Shown: positions 33,456-43,510 of the stretch, piece by piece | How positions within the stretch are numbered: the stretch's first letter is position 1 | Layout: each line of letters begins with the position of its first letter | Assembly: GCA_964571135.1 (NCBI GenBank) | Contig: CAZMZW010000001.1 | Span: forward strand, 124,001-188,000 | Direction: 5' to 3' | Source: CAZMZW01 sp964571135 | Lineage (GTDB): Bacteria; Chloroflexota; Anaerolineae; Anaerolineales; Anaerolineaceae | DNA length: 64,000 nt | Notes under the pieces: generated by a model | Seen by the model: only the letters and a program-made list of their open reading frames with translations | Database searches by the model: none | Told to the model about the DNA's origin: nothing | Translations under genes and position numbers: made by a program

Positions 33456-34556
33456 TTATTGAAGGATCTGCCAGAGTTTCACTGAATTATCTTCAGAGGA
33501 GCATGTAAGAAGGGATTTCCCATCAGGTGAAAATGCGACATTACTGACAGAATTGGACTGAATTTGAATAATGGTGATCACTTTATTGGTAGTCATATCC
33601 CAAAGGACAAGATTCCCAGCGCTAGCAGATGCCAAAATTTTTCCATCTGGCGAAAAAGCGAGGGTGGAAAAAGAATCTGGATAAGGAAGGGTGGCCAGAT
33701 TATTACCGCTGTGAGCATCCCAAATATAGATGATGGGTGTGTAATTGCCATTAAGGGTTCCCCCGGCGGCTGACGCCAGAATATTTCCATCTTTGGAAAG
33801 TGCTAATCCCATCACGAAATCTTCATGGGAAAAGATAGGCCCCATTTGCTGGCTGTTGATATCCTGTAATTGGATCGTGCCCCGTGACAGCCAGATCAAC
33901 GTTTTATCATCAGAACCAATCTGAGCATTGTAAACTGGTGCAGCCGTTTCAAAACCTTTTAGAATGCCTAATTTGATACCTGTATTTGTATCCCAAAGAG
34001 TCACTTGAAGTTCATCCATTGAAGCGACTGCCAGTTTCGTTCCATCCGGAGAAAAAGTGGCGTTTCCATAAAGGCTTTCAGGAATGAGAACCAGGGTTTT
34101 ATTCTGGTTCTGGTTGAAGATCCGGATTTCGTCTTGATTACCAGCGATATACGCAATAGAATCTCCATCTGCGGAAGCATCAAGAATTCGTCCAGGAGAA
34201 ACAGCATCAAAGGGAAACTCAGGCGCCAGCGTTTGGGAATTATATCTGGTGGCATTGAGATCGTTGATCACCCAAAAACCTTGACTGCTATTTGTCCATT
34301 TAAGATAAGACGGTTGTTGAAATTTCACTTCCCCGATAGCTTTTAAAAGTCCTGCGTTGGAGCTTGTGATAAACTGCGCAGCTAAAGGGATAGAGGTAGG
34401 TGGAATTATAGGAAGCGGAGTCTCCGAAGGCAGAATTACAGGAGCAGTAGTCTCTGTTGGGGAGTGGATAGGATTGATGACTGGCGTGCAGGCAGAAACT
34501 GCAAAGAAGAGAGAGAGTAATAAAAACCAATTAATGCATTTAGTTAATTCTTTCAT
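33456..34556 (-). CDS. WD40-repeat lipoprotein
   Basis: A 366-residue protein with a lipoprotein signal ('LFFAVSACTPV'), a Pro/Thr linker and a WD40 beta-propeller: repeats such as 'ATFSPDGTKLAVASMDELQV', 'LAFSPDGKILASASAGNLVL' and 'VAFSPDGKSLLTCSSEDNSV' ending in 'VKLWQI'. It is exposed outside the membrane and probably acts as a protein-binding platform. The gene may be transcribed with the small anchored protein upstream (34592-34978). Confidence 0.85.
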   Translation of the reverse strand: MKELTKCINWFLLLSLFFAVSACTPVINPIHSPTETTAPVILPSETPLPIIPPTSIPLAAQFITSSNAGLLKAIGEVKFQQPSYLKWTNSSQGFWVINDLNATRYNSQTLAPEFPFDAVSPGRILDASADGDSIAYIAGNQDEIRIFNQNQNKTLVLIPESLYGNATFSPDGTKLAVASMDELQVTLWDTNTGIKLGILKGFETAAPVYNAQIGSDDKTLIWLSRGTIQLQDINSQQMGPIFSHEDFVMGLALSKDGNILASAAGGTLNGNYTPIIYIWDAHSGNNLATLPYPDSFSTLAFSPDGKILASASAGNLVLWDMTTNKVITIIQIQSNSVSNVAFSPDGKSLLTCSSEDNSVKLWQILQ

Positions 34557-34591
34557 TCATGCTCCATATTCATAGATGCTATTGTATTGCA

Positions 34592-34978
34592 TTATTGGGG
34601 AGTTGTTGAATTCACCTTTAAAGCATTATTAATCATCTCACTCAATTGTATTTGTATACCTGAAGTAATACTCTGCTGTTGTTGTGTCAACCATTGAATC
34701 AGTTGATTTGCCAGAGTGACTTTTTGTCCTTTCCACCAGGAATTTAAAGACGCCCGTAGTTCATTTGCAATTGGTTGGGAGGTTTTTACAATCCATTGCA
34801 CTATGGCTGGGGTGGGGTCCTTTGGATCACTCTGTGATTGAAGAACTGATGTTTCAGTTTTTTGTTTTGTGTTTGATTGAATTTGAATTGATTGATTCAG
34901 TATTCCACCACCCAGCCATACGGCTACAAATGCGACAAGTATAAAAGCTAAGCCCGCCTTAGAAAAAATAAATTTCAT
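34592..34978 (-). CDS. Hypothetical membrane-anchored protein
   Basis: A 128-residue protein with one N-terminal membrane helix (about 5-28) and a Gln/Ser-rich outer portion with amphipathic helices ('LINQWLTQQQQS'-like composition). There are no known motifs. It lies 36 bases upstream of the WD40 lipoprotein on the same strand. The only SD is a weak AAAGGATC upstream of the ATG. Function unknown. Confidence 0.6.
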   Translation of the reverse strand: MKFIFSKAGLAFILVAFVAVWLGGGILNQSIQIQSNTKQKTETSVLQSQSDPKDPTPAIVQWIVKTSQPIANELRASLNSWWKGQKVTLANQLIQWLTQQQQSITSGIQIQLSEMINNALKVNSTTPQ

Positions 34979-35405
34979 TTCTGTGATCCTTTGTGTTGAT
35001 TAAATACAAAAACAGTTTTCAGTTATTGGTAATGTTGCAATAAGGGTGCCAAATAAAACTTTGGATTGATTTAGAAAAGAATGTAAAAATGGAAAGTGAA
35101 ATGTAGCGAAATATAAAATTCTATAAAGGACTTTGATTGCCGATTGACTCTTTAAAATTTTAGAAATAACTGATTTTCTATGAAATCATCCCAGAAAAGT
35201 AAGAATAAGTAAGAACCCATCTTCTTCTGTCTAAAACTTAACCCGATTTCAATATTTTTTATATTTTTCTTTTCGCATTATTCAATCTGCAATCTAGCCC
35301 CAAGAAGTGATTATCCAGCTATTTTAATAAATGGAAACAGGCTTAATGGGTGAAAAATAATGACCATATTGAAATTTCCTTCTTTCATTAATTCCCCATT
35401 AATTC
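34979..35405. other. AT-rich intergenic region, no gene seen
   Basis: About 425 bases, very AT-rich, between two minus-strand genes. It should hold the promoter of the anchored protein/WD40 pair and the 3' end of the membrane-protein transcript. I see no RNA gene, long hairpin or ORF. Confidence 0.5.
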
Positions 35406-37442
35406 TTAGAATGAAGGACATTGGCTGTTATTGTATGTTTCTAATGGTTGATCCCTGGGAATTAATAATTGAATTCCCTCATCTTTGTATGTCTTAAATG
35501 GTTTATAGAAACAAAGGAGAGGTTGGAGTACCCTTAATGAATAAAGATTGTTTTCGTTGCTAAAACCATAGTCACTTCCAGTTAATGTAGGACTTGAGTT
35601 TTCATTTACGATCAAGGAAAACCGTTTCAAAAAGAGATCTTTATAAAAATTATCAAAATATAAATAATCACTGGACAATGATTTATCCATAAGCAATTTT
35701 TTTTCATAATCATCCACCAATGGAACATGATCAATGTATCCAAACGTCAGTAATTGACGTTGATCCATAAATAATATTTCTCCAAAGTCCTTGCTTTTTG
35801 TCACCTCATTTTCGATATCTTTCAGAACCAAATTTATTTTTGTTTCATCATAGGAAAATAATTTTTGGTCATTCTGAAAACTGAATAAAACAGGTGATAT
35901 TAAAGCAATGATGAAAAGTATTATTAATGGGTAAAAATGAGGGCTATTCATTAATTCATTAAAATGGATTTTATTAATCACCGTCGAAATTATTAACCCA
36001 ATTGTCACGAGAAACATATCAAAATTGTGTAGATTGCTTCCTCCGCCAATTTTAATGCTTGCAATGCATCCAATAATAAAAAGGATTAAAAGCATAAAAG
36101 CTGTATAAAAATATTGAAAAAAGTTATTTTTAAATTCCTGTTCTGATAAATAAAAGATGAACAACAATATAGGTGCAACCGCTAAAAAGATCCCAATTAA
36201 TAAACCTAAAGAGAATATTGAATTTGGAAATAAACGCTCAAATAGTAATGGTTGATTTAAAGATAAAGGTATTTGAATAATATTTATCGGATTATTATCG
36301 AATACCGCTGTGCTCATATTAATTATTCGATTAATTTGGCCACTCAATAGACTAATTGCGGCGCAGATAAAAATCCATACCAGATTCTTAATATTCTGCT
36401 TTGTAAAAATAGGCCCTTTGATTTTTAGGATGAGCAGGATGCTGATCCAAACACTGGGAACATATGCCCAGGTCCATCGAGAAATTGATGCAATAATTGA
36501 ACCTAAAAAAACCAGGGTTATTGTAAGTAATTTATTCTCAGTTTTTGATGCGAAATAAATAATAATTGCGCTGATTAATAGAGGGGCATAAATGGGGCCT
36601 TGATTTAGAAAAAGAAAGAACCAAATAGCTACGAAAACAGCTTTTAATTTATCTTTGCCATTTTCAAAAATAGAAATGGAAAAACCCAAAAGAAGAGATG
36701 GAAAAACCCATAAAATGGAATTCCAAAGACGCATTCCGCTAAGTGAAAGATTGCGAATTAAGAAAGGCAAGCCCCAGAGTAGTTGTCTGCCTGGTTCAAT
36801 ATAGGCAAAAATACTCCTTGGTTCAAGAAAGATATATCTTGATTTTCCAAAAGCGAGTGAATAATCCCAGAAACGATTGCCTTCAGACCAGTAAAGCGAA
36901 AAAGGATATCTGGAAATCTGTAAAAAAATTGAAATAACTAGAAAGATGAAGCCCGAAAAAACGAATATGATACTGGCGGTTGTGAAAAAACCTTTTAGAT
37001 TTATTTTTTGGTCCAGAAGAAAGTAAGCCATAAACAGGCAAGCGATGATGTATATAGATACTTTTATCCAATAACTAGAAACGTAATCATTTGATCTAGG
37101 GAAGATAAAAATGGTTGAAATTAGAACCAGAATTACTACGATTATCAGATACCCAAGAAATTTGGGAAGTCTTGTAAAAAAGGGGCTAGGTTGAATAAAG
37201 ATCTCTTTTTTCGCCGAAATATTGTTCAACAGGTTCAGTAAAAATAGCCAGATACAAATGAAAACAATATAAGCAATAAGTAGAAAGGCAAATCGGCGGG
37301 GTGCTTCAAAAGGGTAATTTCCAACAAAATTATAAATAGAAACCTTATACAAAGAAAAAAAATCCAGGTTTATCAAAACGCCAAAAAATACCCAACCGAT
37401 AAACAATATATTTTTGCTTGTTGAATTCTTTATGGTTTTCAT
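35406..37442 (-). CDS. Large polytopic membrane protein, possibly GT-C-like
   Basis: A 678-residue protein with a dozen or more hydrophobic segments over residues 12-520, then a soluble domain of about 150 residues that lies outside ('DQRQLLTFGYIDHVPLVDDY'). The layout (multi-helix N-terminus, small soluble C-terminus) resembles GT-C glycosyltransferases and O-antigen-type envelope proteins. I do not see an unmistakable catalytic motif, so the class is a guess. It is strongly AT-rich and stands alone with long non-coding flanks. Confidence 0.6.
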   Translation of the reverse strand: MKTIKNSTSKNILFIGWVFFGVLINLDFFSLYKVSIYNFVGNYPFEAPRRFAFLLIAYIVFICIWLFLLNLLNNISAKKEIFIQPSPFFTRLPKFLGYLIIVVILVLISTIFIFPRSNDYVSSYWIKVSIYIIACLFMAYFLLDQKINLKGFFTTASIIFVFSGFIFLVISIFLQISRYPFSLYWSEGNRFWDYSLAFGKSRYIFLEPRSIFAYIEPGRQLLWGLPFLIRNLSLSGMRLWNSILWVFPSLLLGFSISIFENGKDKLKAVFVAIWFFLFLNQGPIYAPLLISAIIIYFASKTENKLLTITLVFLGSIIASISRWTWAYVPSVWISILLILKIKGPIFTKQNIKNLVWIFICAAISLLSGQINRIINMSTAVFDNNPINIIQIPLSLNQPLLFERLFPNSIFSLGLLIGIFLAVAPILLFIFYLSEQEFKNNFFQYFYTAFMLLILFIIGCIASIKIGGGSNLHNFDMFLVTIGLIISTVINKIHFNELMNSPHFYPLIILFIIALISPVLFSFQNDQKLFSYDETKINLVLKDIENEVTKSKDFGEILFMDQRQLLTFGYIDHVPLVDDYEKKLLMDKSLSSDYLYFDNFYKDLFLKRFSLIVNENSSPTLTGSDYGFSNENNLYSLRVLQPLLCFYKPFKTYKDEGIQLLIPRDQPLETYNNSQCPSF

Positions 37443-37855
37443 AATTAATAGGAAAAGAAAAGCTTTTTGTTTATTTAAGTATCATTCAGTAATTTACAAC
37501 TAAGAATTTCATACTATATAACTTTAAAGTTTTTCACGTGGAAAAACGAAAATCAATCATTACCCGGGCTCTTCTTGAAACAAATCTGATTATAAATCCT
37601 GGATTTATTAATGAATCCTGATAAATCATTTTGTTTACTGAAAAGATTCAATGATGTGAATTATATCAAAACAAAAATCAGCCTTTATGTATTATTAAGA
37701 ATAATCATGTTCATTATTTCAAATAGGATATCCCTGGCAGAATTAACATAATCTCTCCCTTCGATGATTAGGAAAAATCTGAATTAAATTCTGTATATAA
37801 TATTAAGCAGTGAAATTTATCCCTTGTAATTGGCGTGCTGATACAATTAAATCTC
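37443..37855. other. AT-rich intergenic region with promoter for the STAND-BTAD gene
   Basis: About 400 bases between divergent genes. TATAAT at 37796-37801 is a likely -10 for the plus-strand regulator. No further gene or structured RNA was recognised. Confidence 0.5.
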
Positions 37856-40800
37856 ATGCCAAGTAATCTGATAATTGCACGTACCAAGGTTCTAATACCA
37901 CAACGACGCCCGGAACTGTTGACTCGCGAGCGCTTGTTGGAAATGCTTAATGACCTTCTTGATTACAAGCTGATCATCGTAGCCGCCCCGGCTGGCTATG
38001 GTAAGACATCCCTTCTAATTGATTTTGTACAAAAATATCCCTGGCCAGTTTGCTGGCTGGCTCTTGACCAAATGGATCAGGATGCCCAACGTTTTATCGC
38101 TTATTTCATTGCCTCCATCCATCAACGTTTTGAGGGTTTCGGTAAATCTTCGCAGACTGCGCTGCAGAACATGTCCCCCGAAGACCTCAATCTGGACTTT
38201 CTGGTTTCCGCGATCACCAATGACATCATCGAAAATATATCAGAGCATTTCATCATTGTTTTGGACGATTATCATATTCTTAAGGAAAGCCCCATTATTG
38301 ACAAATTCCTCAGCGATTTCCTGCAAAAAGCTGATGAGAATTGTCATTTAGTCATAACTTCCCGAAAATTACTTACCCTTCCAGATCTGCCTTTATTGGT
38401 TGCACGTTCTCAAGTGGGCGGTTTGAGTGTGGAAGAATTGGCATTTATCCCTGAGGAAATTCAAAAGTTATACAGCCAAAATCTAAAGCAACAAATTAGT
38501 TTGAAAGAAGCATCCAGCCTAGCTCAACAATCCGAAGGCTGGATCACCGGTTTGTTGCTGACTTCGCAGATGATGAAACAAGGAATGGGTGATCGCCTGC
38601 AAATAGCCCGCGCTTCAGGTATCGGGTTATATGAATACCTGAGCGAGCAAGTGCTGGAACAACAGCCGAAGCTGCTTCAGCAATTTTTATTACGCTCCTC
38701 ACTTTTAGAAGAGTTTGATAGTGATATTTGCGCCCGGGTAATTGGGAAAGCACTTGGAATTCAGGAAAACTGGGAATTGCAAATGGAATCCGCTCTTCAC
38801 AATAACGTCTTTGTTCTGCCGATTGGAGAAGACCGGTTATGGCTGCGTTATCACCATCTTTTTCAGGATTTCTTGCAGGAACGCATCCGCCGCGAGAAGC
38901 CCATTGAAGCTGAAAAAATTCAGCTTGAACTGGCGAGTTATTACGCAGATCAACAGGATTGGGACCATGTTTTCAATATCTACCGAAAGTTGGGAAAAAA
39001 ACGTGAACTGTCAGAATTACTCGAAAAAATCGGGTCAGATTTTATAGCTAAAGGCCGGGTAAATAAACTTGCAGAATGGCTGAAGGTTCTGCCGGAAGAA
39101 ATAATCGATCAGAAAGCACCTCTAGCATCATTGCAGGCAAGTGTAGCAGTTAATAAAGGCAAAACACAGGATGGGCTAATTCTTTTTAATAAAGTGATTG
39201 CTGCCTTGCAAAAGACAGGTCTAAATACGCAGCTGGCAGATAACCTTGTGCGCCGATCTTCCACGAGACGTCTATTGGGTGATTATGAAGGTTCCCTATT
39301 GGATGCAGATCAAGCCCTGGAACTATGTAACGGAAAAGAAGATATGCGCCTTCTGCGTGCTGAAGCATTACGTGCCAAGGGCAGTACATTTTTCCAACAG
39401 GGGCGGCTTAAAGATGCCTTGAGTTGGCTTAAGGAATCTCTCAATATTTACCAGAATAATAATCAGGAACAAGACGTTGCCCGCATTCTTGTTGAAATCG
39501 GCGCAGTCAGCGTTTCGCTCGGGGACTTCACAGCTGCTGAACAAGCTTATAAGAAATCCTTACGATACTGGCAATCGATTGGCGATTCCATATGGCAGGC
39601 TAATTTACTTAATAACCTGGGTGTGCTGCAGCATTCCATCGGTGATTTTGAGAACAGCTTTTTGAATTTGGAAAATGCAATGCAGTATGCCAATCTAAAC
39701 GGCAACTTACGCATGGAGGGTTACTCATTAGCCAGTATTGGTGATCTGTACCGGGATTTGGAAGCATTCCGAGAAGCGCAGGATGCTTACCAGAAAGCAT
39801 TGGATATTGCCCAGCAAATTGAAGACCAATTTCTTATCTTTTATCTGAAGTTGGCTCAAGGGAGGGTTCAAATTGACCAGGGAAATATCCACAAGGCAGA
39901 ACTGCTTATCCGGTCTGCTCATTTACTTGCGAAACAGACCGGGTCGTTGTACGAGGTGAATAGATACCGTCTTGAGAATAGTTTATTGGATTTTGCATCG
40001 CATCGGTATTCTTCAGCTGTAGAAAATTTATCCACTGCCATTCAATATTTCAAGGATGAAGGTCATTTGGATGATTATGCCCGGGCTGAATTATTATTAG
40101 GGGTTGCCCTCTATATGAATGGGGACTTAGAAAAATCACGGAAGGTTCTGGAGATAATGATGGCGCATCTCCACCAGCCACAAGGAAGAGTAACCTTGCT
40201 GGCCAGTGGTGGGGAGGTGGAAGCAAACCTTAATGACATGCTTGGCAACGGAGAACTGGGTGAACTAATCGAAGTATTTACTAACGAAGTTGAATCCTTT
40301 AAAAATCGAATTCTTATCAACCGCCGCCAGATACGTAAACAAGCAACCGTGGTAACTTTTGCCCCTCCTAAAATGATTTTACGAGCATTTGGCAAAGTGG
40401 AGGTGACAGCCAACAATCACACCCTGACCGCAACAGACTGGAAATCACAGAATGCACGCGATTTGCTCTTTTTATTCCTCAGTTGCCCGGATGGATTGAC
40501 CAAGGAAGAAGTGGGACTTTATTTCTGGCCAGACCTATCTCCTGCCGAACTCAAACTTAGGTTTAAAAATGCCATTTACCGCCTACGCCATGCGGCAGGT
40601 ACGGATGTGATTATTTTCCATGACAATAATTATCTCTTCAATCGCGCTCTTGATTTTGAATATGATGTACAGGTCTTTGTGAATAATCTCGACCACGCGG
40701 ACCATGAGAAAAATGCAGATAAGAAAAAATCCTTCCTGCAAATTGCCATCGGAAGCTATTCTGGACCTTATTTATCTGATATGGATGAAGATTGGGCTGC

Positions 40801-41095
40801 TCCTGACCGCCAGAGATATATGGATCTGTACTTAAAGGCATTAAAAGATCTGGCTACCCTCTTCTTTGACCAAAAACAGTATTCCAGATCACTCGAGATC
40901 ATTCAGCGGGCGATCCAGAGTGATAACTGTTTTGAGGATGGCTATCGTTTGTGCATGCGAGTTCAACATGCCATGGGTAATCTAGCAGAGGTTGCACGTA
41001 CCTATAAACAATGCCAGGATATCCTTCTGGCTGAAATTGGTACCCAGCCATCTTCCCAAACCCAGCAATTGTTTGCAAAATTAAAAAGCTCGTAA
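37856..41095 (+). CDS. STAND-type regulator: NTPase, TPR array and C-terminal BTAD domain
   Basis: From ATG 37856 the product is 1079 residues (GTG 37835 would add seven). The N-terminus is MalT-like: 'IARTKVLIPQRRPELLTRER', Walker A 'AAPAGYGKTSLL', 'ILDDYHIL'-type Walker B in 'FIIVLDDYHILKESP'. The middle is a long TPR array ('AYKKSLRYWQSIGDSIWQAN'). The C-terminus has a winged-helix plus BTAD region ('LLFLFLSCPDGLTKEEVGLY', 'SYSGPYLSDMDEDWAAPDRQ') instead of the LuxR helix-turn-helix of MalT. Such proteins are ligand-gated transcription activators. The next gene, 320 bases downstream, is the E1 dehydrogenase, a possible target. Confidence 0.88.
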   Translation: MPSNLIIARTKVLIPQRRPELLTRERLLEMLNDLLDYKLIIVAAPAGYGKTSLLIDFVQKYPWPVCWLALDQMDQDAQRFIAYFIASIHQRFEGFGKSSQTALQNMSPEDLNLDFLVSAITNDIIENISEHFIIVLDDYHILKESPIIDKFLSDFLQKADENCHLVITSRKLLTLPDLPLLVARSQVGGLSVEELAFIPEEIQKLYSQNLKQQISLKEASSLAQQSEGWITGLLLTSQMMKQGMGDRLQIARASGIGLYEYLSEQVLEQQPKLLQQFLLRSSLLEEFDSDICARVIGKALGIQENWELQMESALHNNVFVLPIGEDRLWLRYHHLFQDFLQERIRREKPIEAEKIQLELASYYADQQDWDHVFNIYRKLGKKRELSELLEKIGSDFIAKGRVNKLAEWLKVLPEEIIDQKAPLASLQASVAVNKGKTQDGLILFNKVIAALQKTGLNTQLADNLVRRSSTRRLLGDYEGSLLDADQALELCNGKEDMRLLRAEALRAKGSTFFQQGRLKDALSWLKESLNIYQNNNQEQDVARILVEIGAVSVSLGDFTAAEQAYKKSLRYWQSIGDSIWQANLLNNLGVLQHSIGDFENSFLNLENAMQYANLNGNLRMEGYSLASIGDLYRDLEAFREAQDAYQKALDIAQQIEDQFLIFYLKLAQGRVQIDQGNIHKAELLIRSAHLLAKQTGSLYEVNRYRLENSLLDFASHRYSSAVENLSTAIQYFKDEGHLDDYARAELLLGVALYMNGDLEKSRKVLEIMMAHLHQPQGRVTLLASGGEVEANLNDMLGNGELGELIEVFTNEVESFKNRILINRRQIRKQATVVTFAPPKMILRAFGKVEVTANNHTLTATDWKSQNARDLLFLFLSCPDGLTKEEVGLYFWPDLSPAELKLRFKNAIYRLRHAAGTDVIIFHDNNYLFNRALDFEYDVQVFVNNLDHADHEKNADKKKSFLQIAIGSYSGPYLSDMDEDWAAPDRQRYMDLYLKALKDLATLFFDQKQYSRSLEIIQRAIQSDNCFEDGYRLCMRVQHAMGNLAEVARTYKQCQDILLAEIGTQPSSQTQQLFAKLKSS

Positions 41096-41416
41096 TTAAA
41101 CACGTTACCTATTGTGTTTATTGAACCGAAATCTTATCATCTGATGTATTTTGTCAGACCATTTGTATTCACGGGTATTAAAAATTTCGACTTGGACTAT
41201 AATATGAGCCTAGAAAATTAATGGACTGGTGAAGAAAATTTCTGCAAATGGTTTTATAAAGATCAAAGGAAGGATTGCTGAAGAATACGGCTTTTGTAAG
41301 GGGGATCGGACGCAATTATTTGTCAAATTCTGGAAATCCTTCAAACCCAACTTCACATTCAAAAATAACATCCATTTAATTGATATTATTAATTTTATTT
41401 TTGGAGGCTATTGGTA
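41096..41416 (+). promoter_or_regulatory. Upstream region of the E1-E2 operon
   Basis: TATAAT at 41198-41203 is a likely -10, without a good -35. A weak stem AAACAC/GTGTTT (41098-41119) may end the regulator transcript. GGAGG at 41403-41407 is the SD of the E1 gene. A long leader of about 200 bases remains unexplained. Confidence 0.45.
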
Positions 41417-43510
41417 ATGGTAGACGATAAAAATGCGAGATCAATCGAAAGAATTTCAGCACTGATCGAAGAGCAGGCGCTTAGCAAGGAACAGCTCCTA
41501 AATTATTTACGGCAAATGATGGAAGTGCGCGCATTTGAGAATAACGTCAACACACTGCTGGGAAAAGCAGTCATCAAAGGCGCTTCACATCTATGTGCTG
41601 GTGAAGAAGCTGTTTCAGTTGGCGTTATAGGTGCCCTGCGTGATAATGATCTTATCACGAGCACACATCGCGGTCATGGGCATGCCCATGCACATGGAGA
41701 TAGCGCCGCCAAAACCCCCCAGGAAAAACAGGATCATTACAATAAAATGATGGCTGAAGTTCTGGGTTTGGCCGGCGGCTATTGTAAAGGCAAAGGCGGC
41801 TCCATGCACATCGCCGATGTCGCTCATGGAAATTTGGGTGCAACCGGTATAGTAGGCGGCAACCTGCCAGTAGCTGTGGGGGCAGCCCTGGCGCAAAAGT
41901 TGATGGGCACCGATCACGTGGTGGTATGCTTCTTCGGTGATGGTGCTTCCAACGAAGGCAATTTTCATGAATCACTCAATATGGCCAGCTTGTGGCAGTT
42001 ACCGTTGATCTTTGTGGTGGAAAATAACCTATACGGAATGTCCACGCCCTTCAATAAAGCCAGTCGTGTGATAGACATTGCCAAACGCGCCTGTGCTTAT
42101 GATATGCCCGGTGAAATTGTGGATGGGCAGGACCTTCTAGAAGTACGCAAGGTGGCGGCTAAAGCAGTGGAACGTGCCCGCAAAGGACAGGGGCCAACCT
42201 TGATCGAAGCAAAGACTTACCGCTTTTATGGTCACTCGCATTCCGACCCACGCGCATATCGCACTCGCGAAGAAGAAGCGGAATGGAAATTGCGCGATCC
42301 GATCAAGATCCTTAAAGAAGATCTCAATACAGTAGGGATGCTTAACGAAGCTGAGTTTGAGAAAACTGATGAGGGTGTTAAATCAAAACTAGAAAACGCC
42401 ATGAAATATAGCGATGCCTCCACGTCGCCGGATGCTGACCAGGTGGAAACTGATGTATATGCTCCTTCGCATATTACCGTGAAGGATGTGGAATCAGAAA
42501 AGATCCTGCGCGAAAAGGTGAAGACGGATTCCTCCATACGCCAAATTTCCTATGCAGAAGCTATTACCGAAGCGCTGCGCGAAGAGATGAAACGCGATGC
42601 GAAAGTCTTTTTGCTTGGTGAAGATATTGGACTATTCGGAGGTTCTTACGGAGCCACACGCGGACTATTTGCAGAATTCGGCGAGTGGCGGGTGATCGAT
42701 ACGCCCATTTCTGAAGCAGCCATTGGTGGTGCAGCAGTGGGAGCAGCCATGGCCGGAATGCGCCCGGTGGCGGAGATCATGTATGTGGATTTCACCCCTC
42801 TGGCGATGGACCAGGTGGCCAACCAGGGCGCCAAGAACCGCTACATGTTTGGCGGTAAGACCAGTGTGCCGATGGTGATGCGCACGGAAGGTGGCGCAGG
42901 GCGGGCGATTGCAGCGCACCACTCCCAAAGCCTTGAGGTTCTGTGGACGCATTTCCCCGGTATCTATGTGGTCATGCCATCCACCCCTTATGACGTCAAA
43001 GGTCTGCTTAAGACTGCCATTCGGGATGATAACCCGGTAATGTTCATTGAACATAAGATGCTCTATAAAGAAAAAGGTCCTGTACCGGAGGGCGATTACC
43101 TGATCCCCTTTGGAGTGGCCGATATCAAACGCCCTGGCAAGGATATCAGCCTGGTGACTTATTCACGCATGGTTAACCGCTCTTTGGAAGCTGCCAATAT
43201 CCTGGAACAGGAAGGTATTGACGTGGAGGTGATCGACCTGCGCACACTCAAACCGCTGGATACACAGACCATTATTAACTCCATTAAAAAGACCGGTCGA
43301 TTTGTGGGCGTAACCGAAGCTTACGAAAATTCCAGCTTTATCAATGAAATTATGGCTCAGGTGAACGACCTGGCTTTTGATTATCTAGATGCTCCGATGG
43401 TGCGAGTGGCGGCAGCTAATGTACCTGTTCCACGGGCAGAGGTGCTGGAAGACTTGGCTATTCCCAATGTACAGCGGATTGTGACAGCCTGCAGAAAGGT
43501 GGTCAGTTAA
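41417..43510 (+). CDS. 2-oxoacid dehydrogenase E1, fused alpha and beta subunits
   Basis: A 697-residue fusion. Residues 1 to about 340 are E1 alpha, with 'GGYCKGKGGSMHIADVAHGN' and the TPP motif 'GDGASNEGNFHESLNMA'...'NN'. About 370-697 are E1 beta: 'ISYAEAITEALREEMKRD', 'VFLLGEDIGLFGGSYGAT', 'DTPISEAAIGGAAVGAAMAG', 'AHHSQSLEVLWTHFPG'. E1 decarboxylates a 2-oxoacid on TPP and acetylates E2. The 'GKGGSMH' and 'AHHSQ' features fit acetoin/pyruvate-type enzymes. ATG 41417 lies nine bases after GGAGG; TTG 41411 is too close. It overlaps E2 by one base. Substrate is not certain. Confidence 0.9.
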   Translation: MVDDKNARSIERISALIEEQALSKEQLLNYLRQMMEVRAFENNVNTLLGKAVIKGASHLCAGEEAVSVGVIGALRDNDLITSTHRGHGHAHAHGDSAAKTPQEKQDHYNKMMAEVLGLAGGYCKGKGGSMHIADVAHGNLGATGIVGGNLPVAVGAALAQKLMGTDHVVVCFFGDGASNEGNFHESLNMASLWQLPLIFVVENNLYGMSTPFNKASRVIDIAKRACAYDMPGEIVDGQDLLEVRKVAAKAVERARKGQGPTLIEAKTYRFYGHSHSDPRAYRTREEEAEWKLRDPIKILKEDLNTVGMLNEAEFEKTDEGVKSKLENAMKYSDASTSPDADQVETDVYAPSHITVKDVESEKILREKVKTDSSIRQISYAEAITEALREEMKRDAKVFLLGEDIGLFGGSYGATRGLFAEFGEWRVIDTPISEAAIGGAAVGAAMAGMRPVAEIMYVDFTPLAMDQVANQGAKNRYMFGGKTSVPMVMRTEGGAGRAIAAHHSQSLEVLWTHFPGIYVVMPSTPYDVKGLLKTAIRDDNPVMFIEHKMLYKEKGPVPEGDYLIPFGVADIKRPGKDISLVTYSRMVNRSLEAANILEQEGIDVEVIDLRTLKPLDTQTIINSIKKTGRFVGVTEAYENSSFINEIMAQVNDLAFDYLDAPMVRVAAANVPVPRAEVLEDLAIPNVQRIVTACRKVVS

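Noticed and set aside
41229..41417. 62-codon frame in the leader of the E1 gene
   Set aside because: GTG start without SD, AT-rich translation, and it ends at the E1 start codon; more likely an untranslated leader.
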